From: Bdellovibrionales bacterium
GTDB taxonomy: Bacteria > Bdellovibrionota > UBA1018
Assembly: GCA_016786465.1 (NCBI GenBank)
Contig: JAEUWC010000003.1
Span: 62,001 to 126,000, forward strand
Direction: 5' to 3'
Length of the DNA stretch: 64,000 nt
Every line of letters starts with the position of its first letter. Within the stretch, counting starts at the first letter, position 1. The position numbers were made by a program, and so were the translations under genes. The notes under the pieces are model-generated. The model saw only the letters and a list, made by a program, of their open reading frames with translations. It was not told where the DNA came from and did no database searches. Positions 44,089-53,300 of this stretch are shown here, piece after piece.

Positions 44089-45510
44089 ATGGCTTCTTCC
44101 GAGAACGACAACAAAACGACTTCAAGTTTCGGCGGGTCCTCCGGTTCTCAAGATTCCGGAGAGGAGACCAGCGCCCCAAGGCGCATGGAATCCTTAAAGC
44201 CCGCCGAAATTTCGTTTATTGATTCGTTGTTGGAATCTTGGTCGTCACTGACCCATACCGAAAGAAAATCCGCATTTTTACAACTTTCCAGAACAGCGGC
44301 CGAAGAACTTTTCTTGAATCTCAAGGCCAACGGTCAGGCCGAACTTTTAGAAGAAGTCCCCCTGCTGGAAAAACGTTCGTGGATGCGGCTTTTGGCGCCG
44401 GACGACGCTGCTGACTTGATTCAAGAATTGCCGTTGGACGAACGTGAAAACGCGCTTGGGCTATTGGATCATCAAACCCGGCGTGAAGTCGCAGCACTTT
44501 TGCATTACGCAGAAGACGCGGCCGGCGGTCTGATGAATTCGCGATTCGCGCGGCTTCGCCCAGATATCGATGTTGACGAAGCGATCAAGTACCTTCGTGC
44601 GCAGGCCAAAAGCCAGGTGGAAACGATTTACTATGCCTACGTGATCGATAGCGATCAGAAGCTTTTAGGGGTGGTTTCATTTCGTGATCTTTTTTCGGCA
44701 GCGTCAGACAAAAAAGTTCGCGACATCATGCAACCGGACATCGTCCGAATCCCGGATGACATGGACCAGGAAGAAGTTTCAAAGCTTTTTTCCAAGCATG
44801 ATTTGATCTGCATTCCCGTTGTCGACAAGGATGGACATATCAAAGGGATCGTCACCAGCGATGACATTTTGAATGTCGTTCAGGAAGAAGCGACCGAAGA
44901 TATTCAAAAGTTGGGCGGCTTGGAAGCTCTGGAAGATCCGTATTTGAAAACCAGTTTCTGGCGAATGGTTCAAAAGCGCGCCGGCTGGTTGTCGGTTCTT
45001 TTCGTAGGAGAAATGTTCACCGCGTCGGCGATGGGTTACTACGAAAAAGAATTAGAAAAGGCGGTCGTCCTGGCGCTTTTCATCCCAATGATCATCAGTT
45101 CGGGCGGTAACTCGGGATCACAGGCTTCGTCGCTGATGATTCGCGCACTGTCGCTTGGCGAAGTCCGTGGGCGGGACTGGTTTCGGGTTTTTCGGCGCGA
45201 AGTCGCAAGCGGCGTGGTGCTGGGCGGGCTACTTGGGTTGATTGGTTTCTTTCGTGTTTTTTTCTGGCCGAATCGCGAAAAGCTGTACGGGGCTCATTTC
45301 GTCCACATCGGATACGCCGTGGCTTTCAGTCTGATTGGCGTCGTCCTTTGGGGAACGATCGCCGGATCCATGCTGCCGTTTCTTCTCAGGCGGGTGGGGT
45401 TTGACCCCGCTAGCGCGTCGGCTCCGCTTGTGGCCACGCTTGTAGACGTGACTGGGCTTGTCATTTACTTCTCAGTCGCAAGTCTGCTTCTCAGTGGCGC
45501 GGTCATGTGA
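44089..45510 (+). CDS. mgtE: Magnesium transporter MgtE
   Basis: 473 residues with the full MgtE layout: N-terminal helical domain (about 35-160; LLAPDDAADLIQELPLDER), two CBS domains (about 165-290; DIMQPDIVRIPDD, VVDKDGHIKGIVTSDDIL) and five C-terminal transmembrane helices with the conserved SSGGNSGSQASSLMIRAL. A Mg2+ channel gated by intracellular Mg2+ binding to the CBS region. An M-box riboswitch is not present in the 29 bp before the start. Confidence 0.95.
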   Translation: MASSENDNKTTSSFGGSSGSQDSGEETSAPRRMESLKPAEISFIDSLLESWSSLTHTERKSAFLQLSRTAAEELFLNLKANGQAELLEEVPLLEKRSWMRLLAPDDAADLIQELPLDERENALGLLDHQTRREVAALLHYAEDAAGGLMNSRFARLRPDIDVDEAIKYLRAQAKSQVETIYYAYVIDSDQKLLGVVSFRDLFSAASDKKVRDIMQPDIVRIPDDMDQEEVSKLFSKHDLICIPVVDKDGHIKGIVTSDDILNVVQEEATEDIQKLGGLEALEDPYLKTSFWRMVQKRAGWLSVLFVGEMFTASAMGYYEKELEKAVVLALFIPMIISSGGNSGSQASSLMIRALSLGEVRGRDWFRVFRREVASGVVLGGLLGLIGFFRVFFWPNREKLYGAHFVHIGYAVAFSLIGVVLWGTIAGSMLPFLLRRVGFDPASASAPLVATLVDVTGLVIYFSVASLLLSGAVM

Positions 45511-45572
45511 CGGCGACGATCTGGGACGTCAGGACGATTGCATCTTGTCGCGTGCAGTAGTTGAATAGGCGA

Positions 45573-47060
45573 ATGCACCCAATCAAGAATCTTTTTACTC
45601 GTCAGGTTCTGTTCTTCAGTTTGATCACCGTTTTTTTCTTTGCGTGTGTCAGCGCGCAAAAGCGGGCCAAAGAACAACTGGATAAAGGCAATTACGCGGA
45701 AGCGGTTCAGCTTTACGAATACGTTCTGAAGCGAAACCCAAACGATCCCGAAGCCACCAGCGGCCTGAAGGCTGCGCGCGCCGGTTACTTGGATAAGAAA
45801 CTGATCGATGTCCGAATGGCCCGGCAAAGCGGAAACTTTGTCGCTGCCGGAGAAACTTTGCTGGAAGTCATTCAAAAGCAAAAGGATTGGGGAATTGCAG
45901 CTGGTTCCAAATCTTCGCTGACCCAGGCCGAAGAATCTGAGGAATTTTTCAAGGCCACTCGCAAAGTCGTGAATGATGAAGTCGCGGCAGGGCGTCCGCT
46001 GAAAGCTTCACAGTTTGTGGTGAAGTTTGAAAAGGTCTTGAACACCTTGAATCCGAAAATGGTGGGTCAGATGAATGCCAAGATTTCGGACGCAGGAAAA
46101 AAAGACTGCGAAGCGCGCCAGAAAAAGATCCCCAAAGAATCCAATTTCTTTACGCGTGAATTCTTGGCGCAGTACTGCGCATTTTTTGGTGCTTCGTTTT
46201 CGGGCGGAAAAGGTTCTGCGCCCAAGTCCGGTGACGGAGCAATCACGCTTTTTGGCGACGTGATGGTTGAAAACGCGGTTGAAGGGCTGACAGGAACACG
46301 GAAGCTTTTGTTTGAACAGGCTTTAATCGATGGTTTCAAATCAACGGCTTGGTTCTACCCCAGTACGCAAGAAGCCTTGGGAATTCGAATCAAGGGCGCG
46401 TTCACGGAAAAGCACAACAAGACCGTGATCGTCAGCCGGCACAATTACACGATTCAAGAACCCTATACGGCGTATGAAGATGTGAAGAAGTCGCGGACCT
46501 ATCCGGTAACGACTTCCAAGCAGGTCAATGGACGTTGGCAAGAAGTGACGGAATACAAGACGCAGGAATACTACGAAAAAGTTCCAGTGACCCGTCATCG
46601 CGACATCCAGCAGGTTTACACCTATAGCGCGACTGAACATGATCAAAACCTGGCCTTAGATCTTTGGGCAGGTTGGAATTTGAAGGGAAGTTCAGCACAG
46701 GTTGCGTTTGCAAACAACGCCAAGGGATCTGGAATCGAACACAAAGAAAATCAACCAAACATCGGATTAAAGCCGGCAGTTCCTCAGCTGGTTGACGTCG
46801 ACGCTTGGCTTAAGACCAATGCCGCCGATTGGAAGGCTAAGGTCGCAGACGCGCTATCGCTGCGTTGGGTTGAACTGTACTGCAAACCGTCTTCGGACGG
46901 AAACGACCCAGCTTCAGTGCAAGAAGACGTGCACCGTTGCACGCGTCAGCGTCCAACTGGATCGGTTACTTCGTACAGCTCGTTTGCTGAAAGCTGGTTT
47001 CAAAACCAGATGGGCATGAGCGTGGCTGAAACGCTGGCGGTTTTGGTGGCGAAGAAATGA
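45573..47060 (+). CDS. TPR-containing lipoprotein of unknown function
   Basis: 495 residues. Signal peptide with a Cys at the end (VFFFACVS), probably a lipoprotein though the lipobox is atypical. A TPR motif (AKEQLDKGNYAEAVQLYEYVLKRNPNDPEATSGL) follows. Residues about 290-360 hold a Tyr/Val-rich repeat pattern (YTAYEDVKKSRTYPVTTSKQV, YKTQEYYEKVPVTRHRDI) typical of beta-sandwich proteins in delta/Bdello lineages. The next lipoprotein gene overlaps by 4 bp, so they probably act as a pair at the cell envelope. Confidence 0.7.
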   Translation: MHPIKNLFTRQVLFFSLITVFFFACVSAQKRAKEQLDKGNYAEAVQLYEYVLKRNPNDPEATSGLKAARAGYLDKKLIDVRMARQSGNFVAAGETLLEVIQKQKDWGIAAGSKSSLTQAEESEEFFKATRKVVNDEVAAGRPLKASQFVVKFEKVLNTLNPKMVGQMNAKISDAGKKDCEARQKKIPKESNFFTREFLAQYCAFFGASFSGGKGSAPKSGDGAITLFGDVMVENAVEGLTGTRKLLFEQALIDGFKSTAWFYPSTQEALGIRIKGAFTEKHNKTVIVSRHNYTIQEPYTAYEDVKKSRTYPVTTSKQVNGRWQEVTEYKTQEYYEKVPVTRHRDIQQVYTYSATEHDQNLALDLWAGWNLKGSSAQVAFANNAKGSGIEHKENQPNIGLKPAVPQLVDVDAWLKTNAADWKAKVADALSLRWVELYCKPSSDGNDPASVQEDVHRCTRQRPTGSVTSYSSFAESWFQNQMGMSVAETLAVLVAKK

Positions 47061-47407
47061 AACAGGTTTATCTAGCAGCGCTTTTGGTCGTTTTGAGCTC
47101 GTGTGCACACTATTCCCACGTCGAAATGGGAACCGGTGATTTTTCCGGCAAACAGGTCGAAAGTTGTGCTCCGTACTTTCTCTTGATTTCTGGGCAACAT
47201 CTGCGCCCGCGCTTGGATTATGCGTTGGTTGAACACAAGTTGGATCGACAGCATATTTATTCGATCAGCCAGCGGACCTGGCCCTATCTTTATCCAATCT
47301 ATTTCGAGAAGTGCTTGGTATTGACCTTAAATTCCGAAGGCGCAAAGAAAGCCAAAGAGGCCGAGGACGTTCCAGGAATAGAAATCAAGAAGTCGGCCAA
47401 GGAATAG
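47057..47407 (+). CDS. Small lipoprotein
   Basis: 116 residues. Lipobox VLSSC at residue 16, short mature protein with three further cysteines and a Lys/Glu-rich tail. Its start overlaps the TPR lipoprotein stop (ATGA), so expression is coupled. The stop is 2 bp from the convergent RAYT copy 2. No family recognised. Confidence 0.65.
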   Translation: MKQVYLAALLVVLSSCAHYSHVEMGTGDFSGKQVESCAPYFLLISGQHLRPRLDYALVEHKLDRQHIYSISQRTWPYLYPIYFEKCLVLTLNSEGAKKAKEAEDVPGIEIKKSAKE

Positions 47408-47409
47408 CT

Positions 47410-47973
47410 TTACGAAGCTGAATCGTGCTTCGACCTAGCGCCTATTACCTTGAGCTTTGGGCCAGTTGGCATCCGCGGCTGAAAAGGGATGAATCCAAGC
47501 GCTTCCAGTATATTTTGTTTTAAGTACGCGCACGCGCGCCGGTAATCTTTTCCCCATTCCAGAATCCGGGTGAAAGGACGGGCGTCCCAGAACTGCAGGC
47601 CTTTGGCGTTCCCGCGTTGCGCGCCTAGGGTCACGCGAGCAATCAGCCCAGAAACTGACCGAATAAAGCGTAAAAACGCGGTTCGCGATTGGGGCAAAAC
47701 GATCAGGTGCAAGTGATTTCCGCTATTGGCGAAGCGATAGATCTTCACGCCCTGACTTTTTGCGGATCGATGAACCAGGTCACGGATGATCCGGGAACGT
47801 TTCGCGACCAAAAAAGAAAGCGACCCTTTGGCCATCGATGATCGCAGGACCAGGTGCATCGGGCGTTTTAGCGAAATGGGGCGAGCGTCCCTGGGGTTTC
47901 CCTTCAGCAGCGAGCCACCAAAGTCCTTGGTTTTAAGCTTTTCGAATTCTGGGAAAAGAAGCTGCTTGGCCAT
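47410..47973 (-). CDS. REP-associated tyrosine transposase (RAYT), copy 2
   Basis: 187 residues, paralogous to the copy at 32034. Shared landmarks: KDFGGSLLKGNPRDARPISLKRPMHLVLRSS, HUH motif in ANSGNHLHLIVL, WDARPFTRILEWG and the catalytic-Tyr region ACAYLKQNILEALG. C-terminal tails differ. The predicted promoter leaves only about 3 nt of leader. The 383 bp between it and exonuclease III hold REP-like hairpin repeats. As with other RAYTs it is probably a domesticated or semi-autonomous mobile function. Confidence 0.87.
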   Translation of the reverse strand: MAKQLLFPEFEKLKTKDFGGSLLKGNPRDARPISLKRPMHLVLRSSMAKGSLSFLVAKRSRIIRDLVHRSAKSQGVKIYRFANSGNHLHLIVLPQSRTAFLRFIRSVSGLIARVTLGAQRGNAKGLQFWDARPFTRILEWGKDYRRACAYLKQNILEALGFIPFQPRMPTGPKLKVIGARSKHDSAS

Positions 47974-47982
47974 TCTTGATTG

Positions 47983-48011
47983 TAATTAACCTTTGGTTTC
48001 AGCGATGTCAA
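47983..48011 (-). promoter_or_regulatory. Sigma-70-type promoter of RAYT copy 2
   Basis: Minus strand: TTGACA (48006-48011), 17-bp spacer, TAATTA (47983-47988), putting the start site about 3 nt before the ATG at 47973. The segment 47996-48012 is identical over 17 bases to that of RAYT copy 1. Confidence 0.7.
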
Positions 48012-48210
48012 TGACCTTTGCATAAAATGGGATCAGCGGGCTTTTTTGGGCCTTAGAATCGATCAGCAGGGTCTAGTTTTGATCTGACTTGGGGTGTAAT
48101 TCGAAGGGTAAGGCAAGCCAGGCTGGGTTCTGGCTTTAAATGGAATGCCCCAGTTCGTTCAGAGCCTTGCGCCATCATTGCGTGCTGGGCATGGACATTG
48201 TCCTGTTTTT

Positions 48211-48268
48211 CCCGGCCAAGCGCATTTCGGCTCGGCCTTTTGTCCCGGCCAAGCGCATTTCGGCTCGG
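48211..48268. repeat. Two 25-bp direct repeats with REP-like bulged hairpin
   Basis: The 25-bp sequence beginning CCCGGCCAAGCGCATTTC occurs at 48211-48235 and, identically, at 48244-48268 (period 33 bp). Each copy can fold as CCG-GCC / GGC-T-CGG with a single-base bulge around an 11-nt loop, the shape of REP elements. It lies 238 bp upstream of RAYT copy 2. Confidence 0.8.
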
Positions 48269-48356
48269 GCTGGTCGTCGAAGATGGGGGCTAAGCTTCAA
48301 GGCTCGCCTTGGTTCAGATTTTCGCCCTACCGGGCCGGGCTTCGAAGCCGCGCGCC

Positions 48357-49121
48357 TTAATCTTTGATTTCCAGCCGAACTGGGCAGTGATCGCTGCCCA
48401 TGACTTCAGATTGAATCAGGGCTGACTTCAGTCGGTCTGCGGCTTCGGGATTGACTAGGTGGTAATCAATTCTCCAACCCACGTTCTTTTCACGAACACC
48501 GGGGCGATAGGACCACCAGGTATAATGCCCGCCGCCAGGTTCGAATTTTCGAAACGCGTCGATGTAGCCTTTGCCGGTCATGAAATCCATCCACGCGCGT
48601 TCCTGGGGAAGGAAACCTGCGTTGTCTTGGTTCGACTTGGGGTTTCGCAGATCGATTTCTTTGTGCGCAATATTGAAATCGCCACAAAGAACGATGTCCT
48701 TGCCCCCCTTGCGTAACTTTTCCAGCCACTTGTACATGGCGTCGCAAAAGGCCAGTTTGTAATCCAAGCGCGCATGGTCGCGCTGCGAATTGGGGAAATA
48801 GGCGCTGATCACGTGGACGTTCTTGTATTCGGCGCGAAGCACACGGCCTTCGCGGTCAAATTCGGGAATCCCGATGCCACGCTGAACATCGAGGGGTTCC
48901 TTGGCCAGGTACAGGCCAGTACCGCTATACCCGGCTTTTTCCGCGCTGAACCAGTGGCTTTCATAGCCCTTTGGCGCACGGATTTCGAAGTCCAGTTGGT
49001 CTTCGGTGGCCTTGGTTTCCTGCAGACAAATGACGTCGGCGTCTTCCTTGGCCAACCATTTCAAAAAGCCATTCTTGGTTGCGGCACGAATGCCGTTCAC
49101 ATTCCAGGTTGTGATGCGCAT
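48357..49121 (-). CDS. xthA: Exodeoxyribonuclease III
   Basis: 254 residues from the ATG at 49121. AP endonuclease and 3'-exonuclease of base-excision repair. EEP-fold motifs: TWNVNGIRAA, VICLQETKA (metal Glu), YSGTGLYLAKEP, VLCGDFNIAHKEIDLRNPKSN and MGSDHCPVRLEI (catalytic Asp/His). Length and NIAHKEIDL fit the ExoIII subgroup rather than eukaryotic-like APE1. Divergent from the thioredoxin-like gene. Confidence 0.95.
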   Translation of the reverse strand: MRITTWNVNGIRAATKNGFLKWLAKEDADVICLQETKATEDQLDFEIRAPKGYESHWFSAEKAGYSGTGLYLAKEPLDVQRGIGIPEFDREGRVLRAEYKNVHVISAYFPNSQRDHARLDYKLAFCDAMYKWLEKLRKGGKDIVLCGDFNIAHKEIDLRNPKSNQDNAGFLPQERAWMDFMTGKGYIDAFRKFEPGGGHYTWWSYRPGVREKNVGWRIDYHLVNPEAADRLKSALIQSEVMGSDHCPVRLEIKD

Positions 49122-49161
49122 ATGGACTTCATCGCACGGGTTGGGGTAAATCTGAAGTCCT

Positions 49162-49761
49162 ATGGCACTGATGCACACGCAAGTTCGGCCTGGCTTCGAG
49201 CTGGGTCAGTTTAAAGCTCCTGATTTCAATCTTCCGGGCGTTGACGGAAAGTCCTACAGCCTAAAAAACTTCCAGGATTCAAAGGCCTTGGTTGTGATTT
49301 TCATGTGCAATCACTGCCCGTACGTGATCGCCGTTCAAGATCGAATCAATGACTTGGCTAAGCGCTTCAAAAAACAAGGCGTCGCCCTAATCGGCATCAA
49401 CCCGAATGACCCAGTAAAATACCCGGCAGATAACTTTGAAGCCATGAAGGTTCGCGCCCAAGAACGGGGCTTTGAATTTCCTTACGTCCAAGATGAATCG
49501 CAGGACGTCGCACGCGCGTACGACGCGGTCTGCACGCCGGACCCCTATGTTTTCGAAAATCTAAAGCCCGGGCAGGGTACGGACTTTGTCCTTCGCTACC
49601 ACGGTCGAATCGACGACAATTGGAAAGAACCCGCCCAAGTGAAGGCCCAAGAATTGGCCACAGCGCTGGAACAGATTTTAGCGGGTCGCACAGTCAACCC
49701 CGACCAGAAGTCAGCGATGGGTTGTAGCATCAAGTGGAAGGAATCAGGAAAATGTTCATGA
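49162..49761 (+). CDS. Thioredoxin-fold (AhpC/TSA-TlpA-like) protein with CNHCP motif
   Basis: 199 residues, no signal peptide. Peroxiredoxin-like framework (FKAPDFNLPGVDGKSYSLKNFQ) with a CxxC-type active site in FMCNHCPYV and a cis-Pro region near CTPDPYVF. This CNHCPY group is common in environmental Gram-negatives and is annotated as thioredoxin family; the substrate is unknown. ATGs at 49162 and 49171 are both possible. The next gene starts 10 bp before its stop. Confidence 0.85.
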   Translation: MALMHTQVRPGFELGQFKAPDFNLPGVDGKSYSLKNFQDSKALVVIFMCNHCPYVIAVQDRINDLAKRFKKQGVALIGINPNDPVKYPADNFEAMKVRAQERGFEFPYVQDESQDVARAYDAVCTPDPYVFENLKPGQGTDFVLRYHGRIDDNWKEPAQVKAQELATALEQILAGRTVNPDQKSAMGCSIKWKESGKCS

Positions 49762-50156
49762 CGAAAAGTTACGTATGGGTTTGGGCTTTTCTGACGGTTG
49801 CACCCAGTGCTTGGGCCTGTTCTGAATCGTCGGTCAAAGATTTTGAAGTACCGCAGAATGTTTGGAGCGTCTGTGCCGAAACCGCAAAAAAGTATGCCCT
49901 GGGCTTTGCCGAAAACATGGTGAAGATCGAAAAATCAGACAAAGGATACTTGGGGCCTGTCGGCGGGTGGTCGCATGAGAAGTCGGCTCCACCTTTGTAC
50001 GTGACTAAAAACCGAAGCGGAAATTCGCAGTTGATTGGATACAACGTGGGCTTAACGGCCAAAAATCACTGGCAGTGCAATTTTTGCGTGGACTTTGCCC
50101 TGGACGGGCAAAAGTGCCGCATCGAAGCCGTACGAAAACACATGTGCGCGCGCTAG
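49752..50156 (+). CDS. Small exported cysteine-containing protein
   Basis: 134 residues from the ATG at 49752 (49758 also possible). Signal peptide ending SAWA, then CSESS at the mature start. The C-terminal part holds CNFCVDF, KCRIE and HMCAR, suggesting two or three disulphides. It overlaps the thioredoxin-fold gene by 10 bp, so it may be a redox partner or client of that protein. Its stop borders the 111-bp tandem repeat. Confidence 0.65.
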   Translation: MFMTKSYVWVWAFLTVAPSAWACSESSVKDFEVPQNVWSVCAETAKKYALGFAENMVKIEKSDKGYLGPVGGWSHEKSAPPLYVTKNRSGNSQLIGYNVGLTAKNHWQCNFCVDFALDGQKCRIEAVRKHMCAR

Positions 50157-50161
50157 GACAG

Positions 50162-50389
50162 CTGCCGCCCGCGAATATCTCAATGTATCCGGCCGGCCAT
50201 TACCGCCGCCGGACATTGCTTGTGCGTCCGAACGGCTATCGCCTCCGGACGCTGCACCCCGCATTCGCTCGACTACCGTCCGCGAATATCTCAATGTATC
50301 CGGCCGGCTATTACCGCCGCCGGACATTGCTTGTGCGTCCGAACGGCTATCGCCTCCGGACGCTGCACCCCGCATTCGCTCGACTACCG
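50162..50389. repeat. 111-bp tandem duplication with internal hairpins
   Basis: Two copies of a 111-bp unit (core 50169-50279 and 50280-50389) differing internally at one base (C/T in GGCCGGC-C/T-ATT). Each unit contains alternating CGGAC and GTCCG arms that can pair, and CCGGCCGG. A related fragment TACCGCCGCCGGA recurs at 50200, 50311 and 50385. It fills the space between two convergent genes and supplies the last codons of the M1 aminopeptidase. Confidence 0.93.
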
Positions 50390-53300
50390 CCGCCGGATAC
50401 GAGCACAAATCGCGTCTTCGGCCACACGCGAAGCGAGGGCACGATAAGCGACAGCTGGAATTTTTCCTTCTTTCTTCCGAAGCCACTTTTCAGCCGCTTC
50501 AATCTGTTCGGGGTTGCAGCGGCTTGGATAAAGATGCCTGACAAATCCTTCTAGATAATCGTCATCGCCCTTGGGTAAAACGCGTTCTAGCTGGTTGAAA
50601 AAGTCATTTTCGGCCGCGACGACTTCTTCGGGCACGTTCGGCACATCGGTCGATAACCAGGTCGTCATGGCGGTCTTCAGAAGATCGGGCGATCCGATTG
50701 CGGTAGCAAACGATTCCAACCACTTCTTTTTGTTCGCCGGATCGATAAAAGCAGCCATCACAGCTTGTGAATTTCTTTTTGCCTGATCGGTTGGATCAAT
50801 CGCCAATTCAAATTCCAAGCGTTCTTGCGCAGACGGATCGCCCCGTTTCGCCAGCACCGTGATCGCAGCCCAGCGTTGTTCGGCGTTCAGTCGGCTACCT
50901 GCAGGCAAAGCCTTTTTCTTTCCCTTAGGGATAGGACCCAAAAGGGTTTTCAAAGTCGTCAGCGCTTCAGGGCTTTCGGCGGCATGTGCAAATGTTCCGA
51001 ACCAAATCCGCTTTAAGTCGCTTCCCTTAGCGGCTCCCAAAAAGCCCTTTTTCAAAACGGTTTCGACCTGAGGACGAAGCGCTGCCCTTTGTTCCGAATT
51101 CAAAAACTTCCAAAGAGTCATGTCGTTGGCTTCAGCAGGAATCAGGTAAGACATCAGACGCGAAAGGATCAGTGTGTTTTTTTCTTTCGGCAGCGAATCC
51201 AGAATCATTCCGGCCATTTTTTCAGCTGAAAAATTTCCAGAAATCACCGCTTCCCAAAGTGCGTGCCAAACCATCTGTCTGGAAATCACAGGTTCCAGCA
51301 AGTCACGATGGGTTTCCAGGGTTTCAAGGCTTCGTGGGTCCAGCTTCACGCGCACGTAGGCCGAATCATCGACGTTTGGAAGAACCAGGTCCGGGCAAGG
51401 GCGGCCGATCATTTCGGGAACTTCGGCAAATTCCGAATTCATGAATACTTCGACCGATTCGTCAGCAACCAGCTTTTGGCCGCGGGACTTGCGCAAATTT
51501 CTGACGGGGGCCGGTTTGCCTTTTTTGCCCTTCTTTGGGGCCTGAAGTACTTCGGGGTGCGTGTAGTACAACCCGACTTCCAACTGATGCGGGCGGATGA
51601 CGTTCTTCGCGCCCGGCGCCGATTGTTTGATTCTGAAACTTTTGACCACCCAATCGATGTCGTCTTCCTCGTCTTCATCATCTTCGGAAGATTCTTTTTC
51701 GTCATCTTCTGAAGGTGACGGCTGGGGTTCGGGCGCTGATGTTTCGTCTTCGCCCAAAGGTCTAGGCGTAGGCGCGGGTGAAGGATAGGCTTGGGTGGGG
51801 GTCGGGGCCGGCGAAGGTGATGGCGAAGAACTGGCGTGAGTTTCAGGACCGGCAGGATCTTCGCAAGCCATCTGGACTTCGATGGTGTTGAGTCCGGGTG
51901 TTTGAAGCCAGTGCCTTTGCCAGGCCATTAAATCCCGCGATGATGCTTCTGAAAAAACAGCCATCAAATCGGTCAGCGTCGCGTTTCGGTTGGCAAATTT
52001 TGAAAAGTAGCGCTGAAGTCCGTCGCGAAACGCGTCTTCACCGATCATTTTCCAAAGCTGCTTCATCAAGGCAGCCCCCTTGCCATAGGTGATCCCGTCG
52101 AAAAATGAATACGCTTCAGAAGTATCCTTCACCGAAACGTCAACGACGTGCGTGGTGGCTAGGCTGTCTTCCCAGTAAGCCCATTCCTTGGAACCTTGGA
52201 AGAAAGACTGCCATGAATCTTTGAAAAGCTGGGTCTGATCAATCGCCCAGTTTGCAGCAAAAGTAGCGAACCCTTCTTTCAGCCAAAGACCGTTCCACCA
52301 ACGAAGCGTAACGAAGTTCCCAAACCACATATGGGCCAATTCATGAAGGATCGTTTCAGCGCGTTCCCGTTTTTGGTCTTGGGTCGGCGCGACCCGGTAA
52401 AGGTAGCTTTCGGTGAAAGTCGAAGCAGCTAGATTCTCCATCCCTGAAGCGTTCAGTTCAGGAACGATGATCTGATCATACTTTTTGTACGGAAAATCTT
52501 TTCCAAAATGGGTGGAAAAAAATTCCAAACCCTGGCGTGTGACTTTGAACCAGTCTGCAGCATCGACAAACTTGGCTTGTGATTTTCGGGCAAAAAGCCG
52601 AAGCGGCACCGATGCGCTTTTGTCATCCCATGAATGAAAAGGTCCCGCAATCAAGGGAAATACATGCGGTGACATCGGGTCCGTTTCGGGAAAGTTCCAG
52701 TCCTTGACGTCTTTCGGGGGCTTTTCACCGCCTTTGACGGGCTTGCTGGGAAGCACGGCCGAAATCACGGTCCAGTCTTTGGGGGCTCGAACATCCAGGC
52801 GAAAACGAAGTTTTAAATCCGGTTGGTCAAAGCAGGGAAAAAGTCGGTGCGCAAAATAGGGTTCAAAATTGGTGTACAGATAAGACGTTTGGTCCAATTC
52901 GTCTTCGTATCGGTGCAATCCGTTTCCATTGGTTTCATACGCACGACGATAAGCGATTTCGATCTTGTTGGGGCCGGGCTGAAGTTCTTTGGGCGAAAGC
53001 CAGATGTGCAATCCGTCGTAACGGTCTGAATCGATCTTTTCTTGCTTCACGCTGTTGATCCAAAGTTCGTCGATCAAAGCGCCATCCAGATCCAAGGGAA
53101 CTTTTTTGGAATCCGTCGGAGAATTCGGACGATCGCGAAATCCAAATTCCAAAGTCGCGCGCGCTTGAAAATAGGATTTGGAGCCCGTCAAATCGACGGA
53201 CAGAAGAATCTTTTGATTCTGGATCTGCTTGGCGCGAGATGCCGCAACGTCTCGTAAAAGTGGTTCAACTGTGACTGTTGGAAAGGTAGGGCCTTGGGGC

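Larger units (their letters stand above)
47974..48356. other. Non-coding stretch upstream of RAYT copy 2
   Basis: 383 bp with no credible gene. It holds the RAYT promoter (47983-48011), an imperfect hairpin (AAGCCAG 48115-48121 / CTGGCTT 48130-48136) and the pair of direct repeats at 48211-48268. No tRNA or other known RNA was recognised. Short open frames here have repeat-derived, arginine-rich translations and no Shine-Dalgarno. Confidence 0.7.

Noticed and set aside
50052-50554. Several open frames of 75-159 codons on both strands around the 111-bp repeat
   Set aside because: They are open because the GC-rich repeat lacks stop codons. Translations are Arg/Pro-rich duplicates without start signals, and overlap real genes at both ends.
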